From NCBI RefSeq assembly GCF_036429475.1, contig NZ_CP144125.1, forward strand, positions 1,984,001 to 2,048,000: a stretch of DNA of 64,000 nucleotides, in the 5' to 3' direction. Numbering within the stretch: position 1 is the first letter of the stretch; each line of letters opens with the position of its first letter. The notes under the pieces are model-generated. The model made no database searches, was not told the origin of the DNA, and worked only from the letters and a program-made list of their open reading frames with translations. The stretch is from Halalkalicoccus sp. CGA53. Its GTDB lineage: Archaea; Halobacteriota; Halobacteria; Halobacteriales; Halalkalicoccaceae. Both the position numbers and the translations under genes were made by a program. This document shows positions 43,516-52,485 of this stretch, piece by piece.

Positions 43516-44288
43516 AGCCGATCGTAGGGGCCGAGTCGCGTTCCGTCGAGTAAGTACGCCTCGCCCCCGGCGAGCCCCTCGGGGAGGAACGGACAGAGGA
43601 ACTCCGAGCCGACGTTCACCCACGTCCCGCCGACGAGGTCGTTGAACGCCGGGAGGACCACGAGATCCGGGTCCCTCCAGCGCTCGAGGTCGATCCGCTC
43701 CGCGAACGGTTCGTACCGGAGGTCCCCTCTGAGCCACGCCGGTTCGATCCGCCGCCCGCCGACCTCGTCGACGAGCCGGACGTGTGGGTGTTCGTGGCCG
43801 ATGCAGAGCACCTCGCTCTCGAGGAGCTCCGTCGATGGCCAGCTGTGGCCGTGCGCGAAACCCACGTCCCCGAGACGAACCCCGTCGCCGTCGCTCACGT
43901 CGATCCGTCCCACGGAGCCGACCGCGGCGTGTTCGCGCGCGTCCTCGATCACCGTCTCGATCTCGCCGTCGTGGTTCCCCTTCACCACCGTGATCGGCAC
44001 CGAGACGGACTCGAAGAGCACCTCGAGTTCGCCGCGTTCGGCGCCGCCCGGCCCGCCGATCGAGTGCATCAGGTCGCCGAGGACCACCAGTCGATCGGCG
44101 TCGGTTCCGGCGAGCAGGTCGAGCGTCCGCCTCCGACGTGACTCCGCTCGGCTGGGCACCTCGACGCCGCGCTCGTAGCGGAGCGCGGCCTCGTAGCCGG
44201 CGTGGTAGTCGGCGATCACCAGCGCGCGTTCGGTACCGAGGTCACAGGTCGCCGCGGGGTGGTTCGGGACCGGTTCGACCCGAGCCAT
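43512..44288 (-). CDS. rpe: Metallophosphoesterase of the rpa1 operon (Rpe)
   Basis: A 258-residue calcineurin-like phosphoesterase. Motifs in order: D-x-H in IADYHAGY, GDLMH, GNHDGE, then AHGHSW and GHEHPHV. It starts exactly after the RPAP stop (0 nt between). In Haloferax the RPA1 operon contains the same three genes (rpa1, rpap1, rpe), which supports the name. Substrate unknown; linkage to a DNA-binding complex suggests a nucleic-acid phosphoester. Confidence 0.9.
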   Translation of the reverse strand: MARVEPVPNHPAATCDLGTERALVIADYHAGYEAALRYERGVEVPSRAESRRRRTLDLLAGTDADRLVVLGDLMHSIGGPGGAERGELEVLFESVSVPITVVKGNHDGEIETVIEDAREHAAVGSVGRIDVSDGDGVRLGDVGFAHGHSWPSTELLESEVLCIGHEHPHVRLVDEVGGRRIEPAWLRGDLRYEPFAERIDLERWRDPDLVVLPAFNDLVGGTWVNVGSEFLCPFLPEGLAGGEAYLLDGTRLGPYDRL

Positions 44289-45998
44289 TCAGATCGGCTT
44301 CAGGACGCCGTCCCGGGGCTCGTAACACCGCCCGCTCATCAGCGCGTCCGTGATCGCGTCCTCCACCGTCTCGGGTGTGACGCCGTGTTCCTCGGCGACG
44401 CGGGAGACGATCGCCTCCCGTTCGGCACCGTCGCCGTCGGAGAGCGCTCGCATCGCGTCCATCGCCTCGTTCTCGACGTTCACCGCCGCCTCGCTCTCGT
44501 CCCCGTCCCCCTCGTCGGGGCCGCCTCCGGTTTCCGTCGCCTCGTCGTCGTCCACCGCCGGCTCCGGTTCGGGCACGTCGATGTCCGCCTCGCCGGGGTC
44601 GTCCACCTCGCTCCCGGTCTCGAACTCGGTGCCGAACTCGGATTCGACTTCCTCGCGCTCTTCGTCGCTCATCTCGTACATCCCGACGTCCTCCGCCCCG
44701 CTCGGCTCGAAGTCGTCGAGGTCGTCGTCCGTATCGGGCACTTCGGCGGGCGTTTCCCCCGGATCCGTCGCCGGTTCGGACGGGTCCGAATCCACCTCCG
44801 CCTCCGTGGAGGTCTCCTCCCCGTCGCGTCCTACGGGGTCGTCGGTCCCCGCCGGTACGGACTCCGGTGCCACGTCGGTTCCCGCTCGCGCCGTCGAGTC
44901 GGTTCCGGTCGACTCCGTCACGGCACCTTCACCAGCCGACCATCCCGAAGGCTCCGCGGGTTCGGCGGCATCGCTCGGATCGGAGGTCTCCGCCTCGACC
45001 GTGTCCGGTTCGACCCGCTCCGGGGATGGGTCACCCGGCTCCCCGACCGGTTCCGGTTCGTCGGAGCCGCGTTCGGGGGCGGTGTCGGGCTCGGAGAGCT
45101 GGTCGGACACCTGCGTGACCTCCGACTCGGGAGCGGCCTCCGACGAGGCACCGTCGGACGGTGTGTCATCGGAGCCCTGTTCCGCTGGCGTCTCCGCACC
45201 ACCGCTCACCTCGGAGACCGATCCGGGCTCGCCCGCGCTCTGGACGGGCGTGGCCGCATCCACCTCCGGCGACCGGAGTGCGCCGAGATCGACGGAACCA
45301 CCCTCGTCCGGTGCGAGCGACGGTCTTTCGACCTCGTCCACCTCGCCGGCGACGAGCCGTGCGGCGTCGAGCGCCGCCTCGCGCATCGACGCGAGGTACG
45401 GGGGCGTCGTCCCGTAGTGGTCGTGAGCGAGCGCGAGACCCGCCGCCCGGGTGGTCTCCATCCCGTCGGCTTCGAGTGCCCGTCTCGCTTCCGCCGGGCT
45501 CCCCGCCGATTCGAGACGCTCGTACGCCTCCGCGAACGCGCTCACCCTCCCGATCGTGTGCTCGGCGGCCGCGACGGTCCACCGGTCCCTGGTCTCGGCG
45601 TCGACTTCCGTGACGCTCTCCGGGCGGATCGAGGTGTAGACCCGATCCGAGTCCTCCGGCGAGAACGTGTTCGCCTTCCCCGTGATCGCGACGAACATCG
45701 GTGGGGTGGCACGGTCGAAGAACGCCATCGCCTCCGGCTGGTACTGGCCGGCGTAGACGACGAACGCGCCGGTCGGGTCGACCACCCGCGCCCGGAGCAC
45801 CTCGTCGGTCACCGACTCGACCTCGGTGAGCACGCCGACGACGAACAGCCGGTTCACCCGCGCGCCCGTCGGCGTGACGACGTACTTCGGGGCGCGTTCC
45901 TCCTCGGAGTCGGCGTACTCCAGTTCGCTGTCCTCGAACTCGGCGGCGAACAGCCGGTGGGCGACCTCGCGCTGGCCCGGCCCGGAATCAACGCTCAC
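44289..45998 (-). CDS. rpap1: RPA-associated protein (RPAP1)
   Basis: A 569-residue partner of the single-strand DNA-binding protein. Residues about 20-120 look like an OB fold (PKYVVTPTGARVNRLFVVGVLTEVESV, then VVDPTGAFVVYAGQYQPEAMAFF). The middle, about 235-500, is an extraordinarily long acidic Ser/Thr/Pro/Glu-rich linker. The last 60 residues read like a winged helix (MRALSDGDGAEREAIVSRVA, then VEDAITDALMSGRCYEP). The start is GTG at 45998, overlapping the RPA stop by 3 bases, and coupling supports it. The disordered linker is longer than I expect for the family. Confidence 0.9.
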   Translation of the reverse strand: MSVDSGPGQREVAHRLFAAEFEDSELEYADSEEERAPKYVVTPTGARVNRLFVVGVLTEVESVTDEVLRARVVDPTGAFVVYAGQYQPEAMAFFDRATPPMFVAITGKANTFSPEDSDRVYTSIRPESVTEVDAETRDRWTVAAAEHTIGRVSAFAEAYERLESAGSPAEARRALEADGMETTRAAGLALAHDHYGTTPPYLASMREAALDAARLVAGEVDEVERPSLAPDEGGSVDLGALRSPEVDAATPVQSAGEPGSVSEVSGGAETPAEQGSDDTPSDGASSEAAPESEVTQVSDQLSEPDTAPERGSDEPEPVGEPGDPSPERVEPDTVEAETSDPSDAAEPAEPSGWSAGEGAVTESTGTDSTARAGTDVAPESVPAGTDDPVGRDGEETSTEAEVDSDPSEPATDPGETPAEVPDTDDDLDDFEPSGAEDVGMYEMSDEEREEVESEFGTEFETGSEVDDPGEADIDVPEPEPAVDDDEATETGGGPDEGDGDESEAAVNVENEAMDAMRALSDGDGAEREAIVSRVAEEHGVTPETVEDAITDALMSGRCYEPRDGVLKPI

Positions 45999-47266
45999 GC
46001 ACCCACCTCCGCGAGCAGCGCGCGGGCGCGCGCCTCGGGGGAGTCGTCGACCGCCTCGAACTCGCTCGTGTCGAGGTTCGCGCCGTACTCGTCGACGCTC
46101 AGCGACCCGCGCACCCGGTACTCGCGGCCGACGACCTCCTCGCGGATCGAGTCCGCGACGACCTCCTGGTCCATCACCTCGCGGGCCTGTGCCTTCGCGT
46201 CCTCGACGTCGCCGCCGTAGACCTCGTTCGTCAGCTCGGTGCCGAGGATCGCCGTCACGGAACCCGTGCCGTCGTCGAGGATCGCCTTCACGCGGAGGTC
46301 GTCGACCCCCTCGACCGCGCCGTGGCTGCGACACTGCCCTTTCTGGATCATCCGATTGCACTCCGGACAGCGCTGGATCAGCCCCGAGCCGTCCCGAACG
46401 GAGACGACGGTTCCGAGGAGTTCGACGTCGAACGCACCACCTCCAGCGACCGCCTCCCCGACGCCCTTCCGTGGGGCGCTCTCGGCCGTCTCCACCTCCC
46501 GGTCGAGGGCGCTCACCTCGGTGAACTCCGAACAGTTGATCGACGGCACCCCCCTGAACTCCCTGACGTAGACGTTCTCGAAGCGGAGCGAGGCGCCCTC
46601 CTCGATCTCGGCTCTCGGCTCCCAGTCTGTGAAGGGTAGTCTCGTGCTCTCGTCGCCGAGGACGCCCGAGAGGATCTCGGTCTCGCCGTCTCTGCCGTCG
46701 ATGGTGCGCTCTTCGACCTCGATCACCCGCGCCTCGACGGCGAGGCCCCGATCGCCCGGTTCGACGTCCGCGAGCGCACTCTCGCCGCCGACCTCGTAGG
46801 GCACCGCCAGTTCCTCGTTCTTCGTCGCGACCGTCGTCGATTCCCCGAGGTTCAGCTCCGGGGAGCCGTCCCACTCCCGAACCGACGCGTTGCCGATACT
46901 GACGGTATCGCCCGGCGAGAGCCCGAACTCCTCCCAGGCGGTGAAGTCGATCGAACCGGTGGAATCGGCGAGCGTTCCTTCGGTGATCACGTGGTCCGAT
47001 CCCTGGTAGCGGATCGACCGCTTCCCGGCGGTGAGGATGCGCGCCTCGACGGTCACGCTCGCGTCCCCGGTGGTGATCTCGCCGATCGACTTCGCGGTCG
47101 GTTCGGGACCCCCTCCCGACCCGCCGCCGTACTTCCGGCGGAGGCTCTGGACCGCCTCGTCGATCGGGACGCTGTACGCGACCAGGTTCTCCAGGTCGGC
47201 TCTGACCTCCTCTTTGTCGACACCGAGGTCGGAGGCGAGAGCCTCGGCGCGTTCTTCGACGCTCAT
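45995..47266 (-). CDS. rpa1: Replication protein A, RPA1 type (ssDNA-binding)
   Basis: A 423-residue single-strand DNA-binding protein acting in replication and repair. It has an N-terminal helical segment, then three OB-fold repeats with recurring TVEARILTAGKRSIRYQGSD-like strands, and a C-terminal zinc finger (CPECNRMIQKGQCRSH, ligands C-x2-C-x8-C-x2-H). Length and gene order match haloarchaeal RPA1 rather than RPA2 or RPA3. The ATG at 47266 is used; the in-frame GTG one codon upstream is possible. It heads a three-gene operon. Confidence 0.93.
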   Translation of the reverse strand: MSVEERAEALASDLGVDKEEVRADLENLVAYSVPIDEAVQSLRRKYGGGSGGGPEPTAKSIGEITTGDASVTVEARILTAGKRSIRYQGSDHVITEGTLADSTGSIDFTAWEEFGLSPGDTVSIGNASVREWDGSPELNLGESTTVATKNEELAVPYEVGGESALADVEPGDRGLAVEARVIEVEERTIDGRDGETEILSGVLGDESTRLPFTDWEPRAEIEEGASLRFENVYVREFRGVPSINCSEFTEVSALDREVETAESAPRKGVGEAVAGGGAFDVELLGTVVSVRDGSGLIQRCPECNRMIQKGQCRSHGAVEGVDDLRVKAILDDGTGSVTAILGTELTNEVYGGDVEDAKAQAREVMDQEVVADSIREEVVGREYRVRGSLSVDEYGANLDTSEFEAVDDSPEARARALLAEVGA

Positions 47267-47349
47267 CACGCCCCCTTTGCCGGGACGGGGTAAAAAGGGT
47301 CGCCCGGGGGATTCGAAAGTGGTTTTTTCCGCTCTCGCCCCTCCCCGAT

Positions 47350-48018
47350 ATGCACGTCGTCGTCAACGCCGCGACGAGCGCCGACGGGAAGCTCTCGACG
47401 GGCGAGCGCCGCCAGGTTCGGATCAGCGGCCCCGAGGATTTCGCCCGCGTCGAGAGGCTCCGCGCCGAGAGCGACGCCGTGATGGTCGGCGTCGGCACCG
47501 TCCTCGCGGACGACCCACGCCTCGGCCTCGACGAACCGAAACTGAGAGCGGAACGCGAGTCCCGCGGCGATCCCCCCGAGCCGGCCAGAGTCGTCGCCGA
47601 CTCCCGCGCACGAATCCCAGCCGACGCGAGAATTCTGGACGGGAGTGCGACGACCTACCTCCTGGTGAGCGAGGGCGCTCCGGAGGAACGCCTCGCCGAA
47701 CTCGATAGAGAGACAGTTCGGATCGTCCGCGCAGGAGGGGAACGTGTCGATCTTCGAGCCGCCCTCGCGGCGCTCGAAGCGGACGGCGTTCGGCGGGTGA
47801 TGGTCGAAGGCGGCGGCGAACTACTCTTCTCGCTCTTTTCCGAGGACCTCGTCGACGAGCTCTCGCTCTACCTCGGCTCGCTCGTCATCGGCGGGCGCGA
47901 CGCGCCGACGCTCGCCGACGGCGAGGGATTTCTCGATGAAGCCGAGTTCCCGGATCTCGCGCTCCGCGAGGTCTCCCGGGTCGACGACGGCGTGTTGCTC
48001 CGCTACGACGTCGAGTAG
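47350..48018 (+). CDS. arfC: 2,5-diamino-6-ribosylamino-pyrimidinone 5'-phosphate reductase
   Basis: A 222-residue RibD-C-type reductase for riboflavin (and archaeal deazaflavin) precursors. Family marks are VVVNAATSADGKLST at the start, SDAVMVGVGTVLADDP in the NADPH region, and VMVEGGGELLFSLF near residue 155, all in normal order. Archaea use the reductase alone, without the deaminase domain, which fits. It is divergent from the RPA operon with 83 nt between ATGs. The ATG at 47350 is the only sensible start. Confidence 0.92.
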   Translation: MHVVVNAATSADGKLSTGERRQVRISGPEDFARVERLRAESDAVMVGVGTVLADDPRLGLDEPKLRAERESRGDPPEPARVVADSRARIPADARILDGSATTYLLVSEGAPEERLAELDRETVRIVRAGGERVDLRAALAALEADGVRRVMVEGGGELLFSLFSEDLVDELSLYLGSLVIGGRDAPTLADGEGFLDEAEFPDLALREVSRVDDGVLLRYDVE

Positions 48019-48039
48019 AGGGTGCGTGAACCGACGAGA

Positions 48040-48963
48040 TCACTTCCGTTCGAGCCGGCTCAGCCCCTGCCAGATCGCGTCGACCAGCAGCTCCTCGCCC
48101 TCGCCGTCGGCGTCGTCCCAGCCGCGGGCGATGGCGTCCTCCAGGACGTCGAGGTCGTGGTTCTCGAAGTTGTTCACCCCGCGAAAACCCTCCAGCGCCT
48201 CGCGCTCGTCCTCGCCGAACTCGGTCGAAGACCCCTCGTAGTGGCCGAGGTCGGCGAGCACCGCCGTTACCGCCTCCGCACGGTCGCCCTCCAGCGATCG
48301 GGTCTCCTCCGGTGGCTCGCGCGCCAGCAGCGTCACGTCGTAGATCTTGAACACCCGTTCGAGTTCGTCGATCGGTTTCGGGGAATCGTCGACGCGGACG
48401 TCGATCCAGCGGTCGTTTTTGCCGTCGTACCCGCCACCCTCCCTCGCGACGTAGAGCGCCGCCGACTGCTCGCCCCGGGAGTCACCGCCGGCCTCGTTGC
48501 CCGCGTGGAGCGCCGCGATCAGTCGCTCGGGCAGGCCCCCTTCGCTTTCCTCGAACGTCTCGGCCATCGCTTCGAGCGTCTCCCGGTTCTCCAGGATGTT
48601 CCCCTGGACGGTGTAGTTCTCGCCCTGGACGTCGCCGGCGTAGTCGAGACACTCCTCGCCCGTGAACGCCGCGACCGACCCGTCGGCACCGACGATCCCG
48701 ACCTGCCGACTCGCTCGCTCTTCGTCCTCGCTCGTGAGCCGCTCGACGACCGCCTCGGCGTCGTGGCCGTCGCGGAGCAAGTCGAGGCCGTCGGGCCCGT
48801 AGGCGACGTTCGCGTAGCTCTGGGTGGCGACCGCGCCGGCGTCGCTCGCGACGAACGGCACGACCGCGCCGACGGCGACGAACTTCGACTGGACGGCGAC
48901 GCCGGCCGTCTCGGTGTCGGGGTCCCTGGCCGCGATCGAGAACGTGGATGGACGGACACGCAT
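48040..48963 (-). CDS. DUF1028 family protein (Ntn-hydrolase-like)
   Basis: A 307-residue protein matching DUF1028: opening TFSIAARDPDTETAGVAVQSKFVAVGAVVPF, then GAVATQSYANVAYGP, then GEECLDYAGDVQGENYTVQGNIL, and a late DLRVDDSP-like region. The family resembles Ntn hydrolases with an N-terminal Thr or Ser nucleophile, and has a putative peptidoglycan-type C-terminal domain in bacteria. Enzymatic role unknown. Convergent with arfC. Confidence 0.88.
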   Translation of the reverse strand: MRVRPSTFSIAARDPDTETAGVAVQSKFVAVGAVVPFVASDAGAVATQSYANVAYGPDGLDLLRDGHDAEAVVERLTSEDEERASRQVGIVGADGSVAAFTGEECLDYAGDVQGENYTVQGNILENRETLEAMAETFEESEGGLPERLIAALHAGNEAGGDSRGEQSAALYVAREGGGYDGKNDRWIDVRVDDSPKPIDELERVFKIYDVTLLAREPPEETRSLEGDRAEAVTAVLADLGHYEGSSTEFGEDEREALEGFRGVNNFENHDLDVLEDAIARGWDDADGEGEELLVDAIWQGLSRLERK

Positions 48964-49058
48964 ACGGGCTCTCGTGACCCTGGAGGCCTAACTGTTCAGT
49001 TCGAGGCAGCCCGGTCGCGATCACCGACGTTTTCTCCTCCCGCTTCGAGGAGCCACCG

Positions 49059-49844
49059 ATGAGGGCACACGCCCCGGGGAGCGTGACCGGACTGTTCGCA
49101 CCCGCGACCGACGAGGTCGGTCGCTCGCGCGGGGCGAGCGTCGCCATCGAGGACGGCGTCGTCGTGGATCTCACGCCCGAGGACGGGACCAGGGTCACCG
49201 TCGAGGGCGAGCCAGCGCCGTTCGAGCCGGTCGAGCGGGTCCTCTCGCTGCTCGAGGTGACCGCACGGGTGGACGTGCTCCCCGAGGTCCCGCTGGGTTG
49301 TGGCTTCGGCGCGAGCGGGGCGGCGACTCTCGCGACGGCGCTCGCGGCGAACGCAGAGTTCGACCTCGGCCACGAACGGGAGTCGCTCGTCGACGCGGCT
49401 CACCGCGCCGAGCGCGCCGCCGGGACCGGACAGGGCGACGTCTACGTCCAGGACCGGGGCGGACTGCTCTGGAGCGCGAACGGGGAGGTGAACCGACGCG
49501 AGGTCGACGAGGAGGTCGAGTACGCGAGCGCGGGCGGGATGAGCACGAAAGCGATGCTGGCGGATCGGGAGTTCACGCGTCTCGCGAGCGAGGTCGGGAA
49601 GGAACACCTCGACCGGCTCCCCGACCCGCCGACGCTTCGGGCGTTCGCCGAGCGCTCGCGCGCCTACCTGACCGAGGTGGGAATCGCGACACCGTTCGTC
49701 GAGCGAGAGCTCGAGCGGGTCGATCGGGACGGCGGCGTCGGGAGCATGGCGCTGTTCGGCGAGACGGTCTTCGCGGTCGGCGTCGACGGCGTCCTCTCGA
49801 ACCGATCCGCGGTCGCGAACGAGGGCGCGCGACCGCTCGAGTGA
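49059..49844 (+). CDS. Pantoate kinase (archaeal CoA pathway)
   Basis: A 261-residue GHMP-superfamily kinase that phosphorylates pantoate in archaeal coenzyme A synthesis. The start shows the typical APGSVTGLFAPAT, the ATP-phosphate loop is PLGCGFGASGAATLATALA (about 84-102), and the C-terminal motif is GSMALFGETVFAV. The family is COG1829. Phosphopantothenate synthetase is not in the window. The ATG at 49059 is used; upstream is the divergent DUF1028 gene. Confidence 0.88.
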   Translation: MRAHAPGSVTGLFAPATDEVGRSRGASVAIEDGVVVDLTPEDGTRVTVEGEPAPFEPVERVLSLLEVTARVDVLPEVPLGCGFGASGAATLATALAANAEFDLGHERESLVDAAHRAERAAGTGQGDVYVQDRGGLLWSANGEVNRREVDEEVEYASAGGMSTKAMLADREFTRLASEVGKEHLDRLPDPPTLRAFAERSRAYLTEVGIATPFVERELERVDRDGGVGSMALFGETVFAVGVDGVLSNRSAVANEGARPLE

Positions 49845-49923
49845 CGGCTCCTCCCGACCGTCGTTCGGACGGCCAACACGACCGAATACCACGCGGTTAT
49901 ACGTGTCGGCCGGAAACGACCGG

Positions 49924-51270
49924 ATGATGGCAACGACGACGCGGAACCCGGAACTCACCGATGTGGGGGGGTTCCTCAGGCGCCTGGGGCCGACCTGGCT
50001 CGCGGGGGCGATCGCGGCCGGACCGGCGACGATGGCGAGCCTGCTCACCGCGGGCGCGAGCTTCGGCTACGCGCTGCTCTGGGTCGTGATCCTCTCGGCC
50101 GTCTTCGGCGCGCTCGGCCAGCACCTCGCCGCGCGGCTCGGCCTGTTCACCGAGGAGGGGATCGTCACGACGGTCGAAGAGCACCTGGGAGAACGCTGGG
50201 CGTGGGTGCTCGTCGCGGACGTGGTGCTCGCCGCGGGCCTCGCACAGTTGATCATCATGAAGACCGCCGCGGACACGAGCGCGGCGATCGCGGGCAGTAT
50301 GGGACTCGCGACGCTCGCCGACCCGCGGATCTGGGGGGTCACCTGGGCGGTGATCCTCGCGGTCGGCCTCGCCGGCGGCGGCTACCGATTCGCCGAGATC
50401 GGCGCGAAACTGCTCGTCTCCGTAGTAGTGCTCGCCTTCCTCGCGACGGCGCTCGTCGTCCCGATCAGTCCGGCGGAGGCCGCCGGCGGTCTCGTTCCCG
50501 CGATCCCCTCGGGCGTCGGCGGCGCGCTCGTCGCCGCCGGCATCATGGGCGGGGCGGTCCACATCACACTGCTGACGATGCAGAGCTACACGATGCGAGC
50601 CCGTGACTGGACGAGAGAGGACAGGGACCTCGCCGCGTTCGACATCGGCACGTCGATGCTCGTGGCGTTCGGGATCTACAGCCTCGCGATCTTCCTCGTC
50701 GCCGCGAGCGTTCTCGAGGGGACGGTCGATCCTGCGGCCCTGACCGAGATCCAGGCCGCCGAGGCGCTCGGCCCGCTCGTCGGTGAGTACGCCACCTGGC
50801 TCTTCCTCTTCGGGTTGCTCGGCGCCGCCGTCTCGACGCTCGGGGGCAACACGGTCGTCCCGCCCTATCTGCTCGCCGACAAGCTCGACTGGGAGCTGTC
50901 GATCGAGGACGCCAGGTATCGGGGACTGCTCGCGGGCGTCGCGCTGCTCTCGGCGCTCGGCGGGTTCATCGAGGGTGCGGTCTTACCGTTACTGGTGCTC
51001 GTCCTCGCGTTCGGCCTCGTCGGGACGCCGTTCGCGCTCGTCGTTATCCTGGTGTTGCTGAACGACCGAGACGTCGTGCCCGAGGGGAACCCGCTCTGGG
51101 CGAACGCCGGCGGCGTCGTCCTCGTCGGGGTCGCGAGCGTGGTCGCCGGTTCGTTCGTCGCCGACGAACTCGCGACGGTCACCGAACCGCTCTCGGCGCT
51201 CGTCGTCGCCTTCGCGGCAGCGATGGCGCTCGCGACGCTCGCGCTCGTCGCCCGCGCGGTCGTTCGCTGA
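49924..51270 (+). CDS. Nramp-type divalent metal transporter-like protein
   Basis: A 448-residue membrane protein with eleven or twelve helices in the Nramp/LeuT-fold order. Helix 1 reads AGPATMASLLTAGASFGYALLW: the position of the canonical Asp-Pro-Gly-Asn metal motif is Gly-Pro-Ala-Thr. Helix 6 reads GGAVHITLLTMQS, without the usual Met-Pro-His. Metal-ligand Asp and Asn are therefore missing, so it may carry another ion or substrate. The ATG at 49924 (second ATG 49927) follows a TATA-like ttatac about 25 nt upstream. Confidence 0.8.
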   Translation: MMATTTRNPELTDVGGFLRRLGPTWLAGAIAAGPATMASLLTAGASFGYALLWVVILSAVFGALGQHLAARLGLFTEEGIVTTVEEHLGERWAWVLVADVVLAAGLAQLIIMKTAADTSAAIAGSMGLATLADPRIWGVTWAVILAVGLAGGGYRFAEIGAKLLVSVVVLAFLATALVVPISPAEAAGGLVPAIPSGVGGALVAAGIMGGAVHITLLTMQSYTMRARDWTREDRDLAAFDIGTSMLVAFGIYSLAIFLVAASVLEGTVDPAALTEIQAAEALGPLVGEYATWLFLFGLLGAAVSTLGGNTVVPPYLLADKLDWELSIEDARYRGLLAGVALLSALGGFIEGAVLPLLVLVLAFGLVGTPFALVVILVLLNDRDVVPEGNPLWANAGGVVLVGVASVVAGSFVADELATVTEPLSALVVAFAAAMALATLALVARAVVR

Positions 51271-51351
51271 GGCCGGTCTCGCCGTCTCGCGTACCGACGC
51301 ACACAGAGCCCATAGAGGCATAAGGGAGGCGCGTCTACCGCCTCTCAGTCG

Positions 51352-52479
51352 ATGACGTCGTACACGGAGGTCGTTCGGGTCGTCCAGGAAGAGCTCTTCC
51401 CGTCGGTCGAGTCGATGCTGCTCGTGACGCTGCTGTTGATCGCCTCGGTCTTCCTCGCGGCCTGGGCGATCCGGGGGCTCGAACGCCCGCTGGAACGCCG
51501 CGTCGGCGACGGGCTCTCGGAGGCGATCCAGGCCTCGCTCCTGACGCTCTGGATCGCGCTCGTCACGATCGCGCTCACGGTCGTCTGGAACGTCACGGTG
51601 ATCCTCGATCTGCTCGTCGACGCGATCCTCATCAACCGGGCGTACGCCGTCCTCTACCTCGTCACCGCGGCGATCCTCGTCACGACCTACCTGCTGATCA
51701 GGCTCGTCAACCGGTCGATCGACGAACTCGACGACGCGGGCGCGATCACCCGCCACCAGAGCGAGGTCGCCTACCACGTCGCCGACGCGGGGATCTTCCT
51801 CGCCGGGATCGGGCTGATCCTCACGATCTGGGGGGTGAACCTGACGAACCTGATCCTCGGTGCGGGCGTGCTCTCGGCCGTCCTCGGCCTCGCCGCCCAG
51901 AAGACGTTCTCCGCGATGATCGCCGGCTTCGTCCTGCTGTTCGCCCGGCCGTTCGTCGTCGGCGACTGGATCGCCGTCCACAGCGACGGCGGGGAACGGA
52001 CCGGGGTCGTCGAGGACGTCACGATCCTCAACACGAAGGTCCAGACCTTTCGCGACCAGCACGTGCTGATCCCGAACGACGAGGTGACGAGTAACCAGCT
52101 GATCAACTACTCTAGGAACGACCGCCTCCGGATCGACATCGAGGTCGGCGTCGACTACGAGAGCGACCTCGAACGGGCGCAAGCGGCGCTCAGAGAGGGT
52201 CTCGCCGACGTCGACCTCGCCCAGGAGACGCCCTCGCCGCAGGTCGTCACCAAGCGGTTCGACGACTCGGCGATCGTCATCGAACTCCGATTCTGGATCG
52301 AAAACCCCTCGATGCGCCGGTCGTGGAAGGCGCGAACCGAGGCGATGGAGGGGATAAAGGAGTCGTTCGATCGGGAGGGGATCGTCATCCCGTTCTCACA
52401 GCACGTCCACTCCTTCAGGAACGGAGAGCAGCTGCTCGACGGAGATACGGCGAAAGAAACGAGTTCGGAGGTAAACTGA
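51352..52479 (+). CDS. mscS: MscS-family mechanosensitive channel
   Basis: A 375-residue channel relieving osmotic pressure. Four helices in the first 190 residues end in the pore-lining ILGAGVLSAVLGLAAQKTFSAMIAGF, followed by the beta domain FARPFVVGDWI and the middle-domain VVEDVTILNTKVQTFRDQHVLIPN. The C-terminal alpha/beta vestibule is complete. An 81-nt gap follows the metal-transporter gene. A short region in the N-terminal helices replaces the long loop of some haloarchaeal MscS. Confidence 0.93.
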   Translation: MTSYTEVVRVVQEELFPSVESMLLVTLLLIASVFLAAWAIRGLERPLERRVGDGLSEAIQASLLTLWIALVTIALTVVWNVTVILDLLVDAILINRAYAVLYLVTAAILVTTYLLIRLVNRSIDELDDAGAITRHQSEVAYHVADAGIFLAGIGLILTIWGVNLTNLILGAGVLSAVLGLAAQKTFSAMIAGFVLLFARPFVVGDWIAVHSDGGERTGVVEDVTILNTKVQTFRDQHVLIPNDEVTSNQLINYSRNDRLRIDIEVGVDYESDLERAQAALREGLADVDLAQETPSPQVVTKRFDDSAIVIELRFWIENPSMRRSWKARTEAMEGIKESFDREGIVIPFSQHVHSFRNGEQLLDGDTAKETSSEVN

Positions 52480-52485
52480 GCCGTC

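Noticed and set aside
44202-46220. 672-residue plus-strand frame opposite the RPAP1/RPA genes
   Set aside because: Composed mainly of Arg, Val, Leu and Gly in shadow-like runs; the minus-strand operon is supported by start-stop coupling and known gene order.
45999-47498. N-terminal extension of the 1069-residue minus frame beyond RPAP1
   Set aside because: The extra residues are Arg-rich and overlap RPA1 in another frame; GTG at 45998 overlapping the RPA1 stop is the right start.
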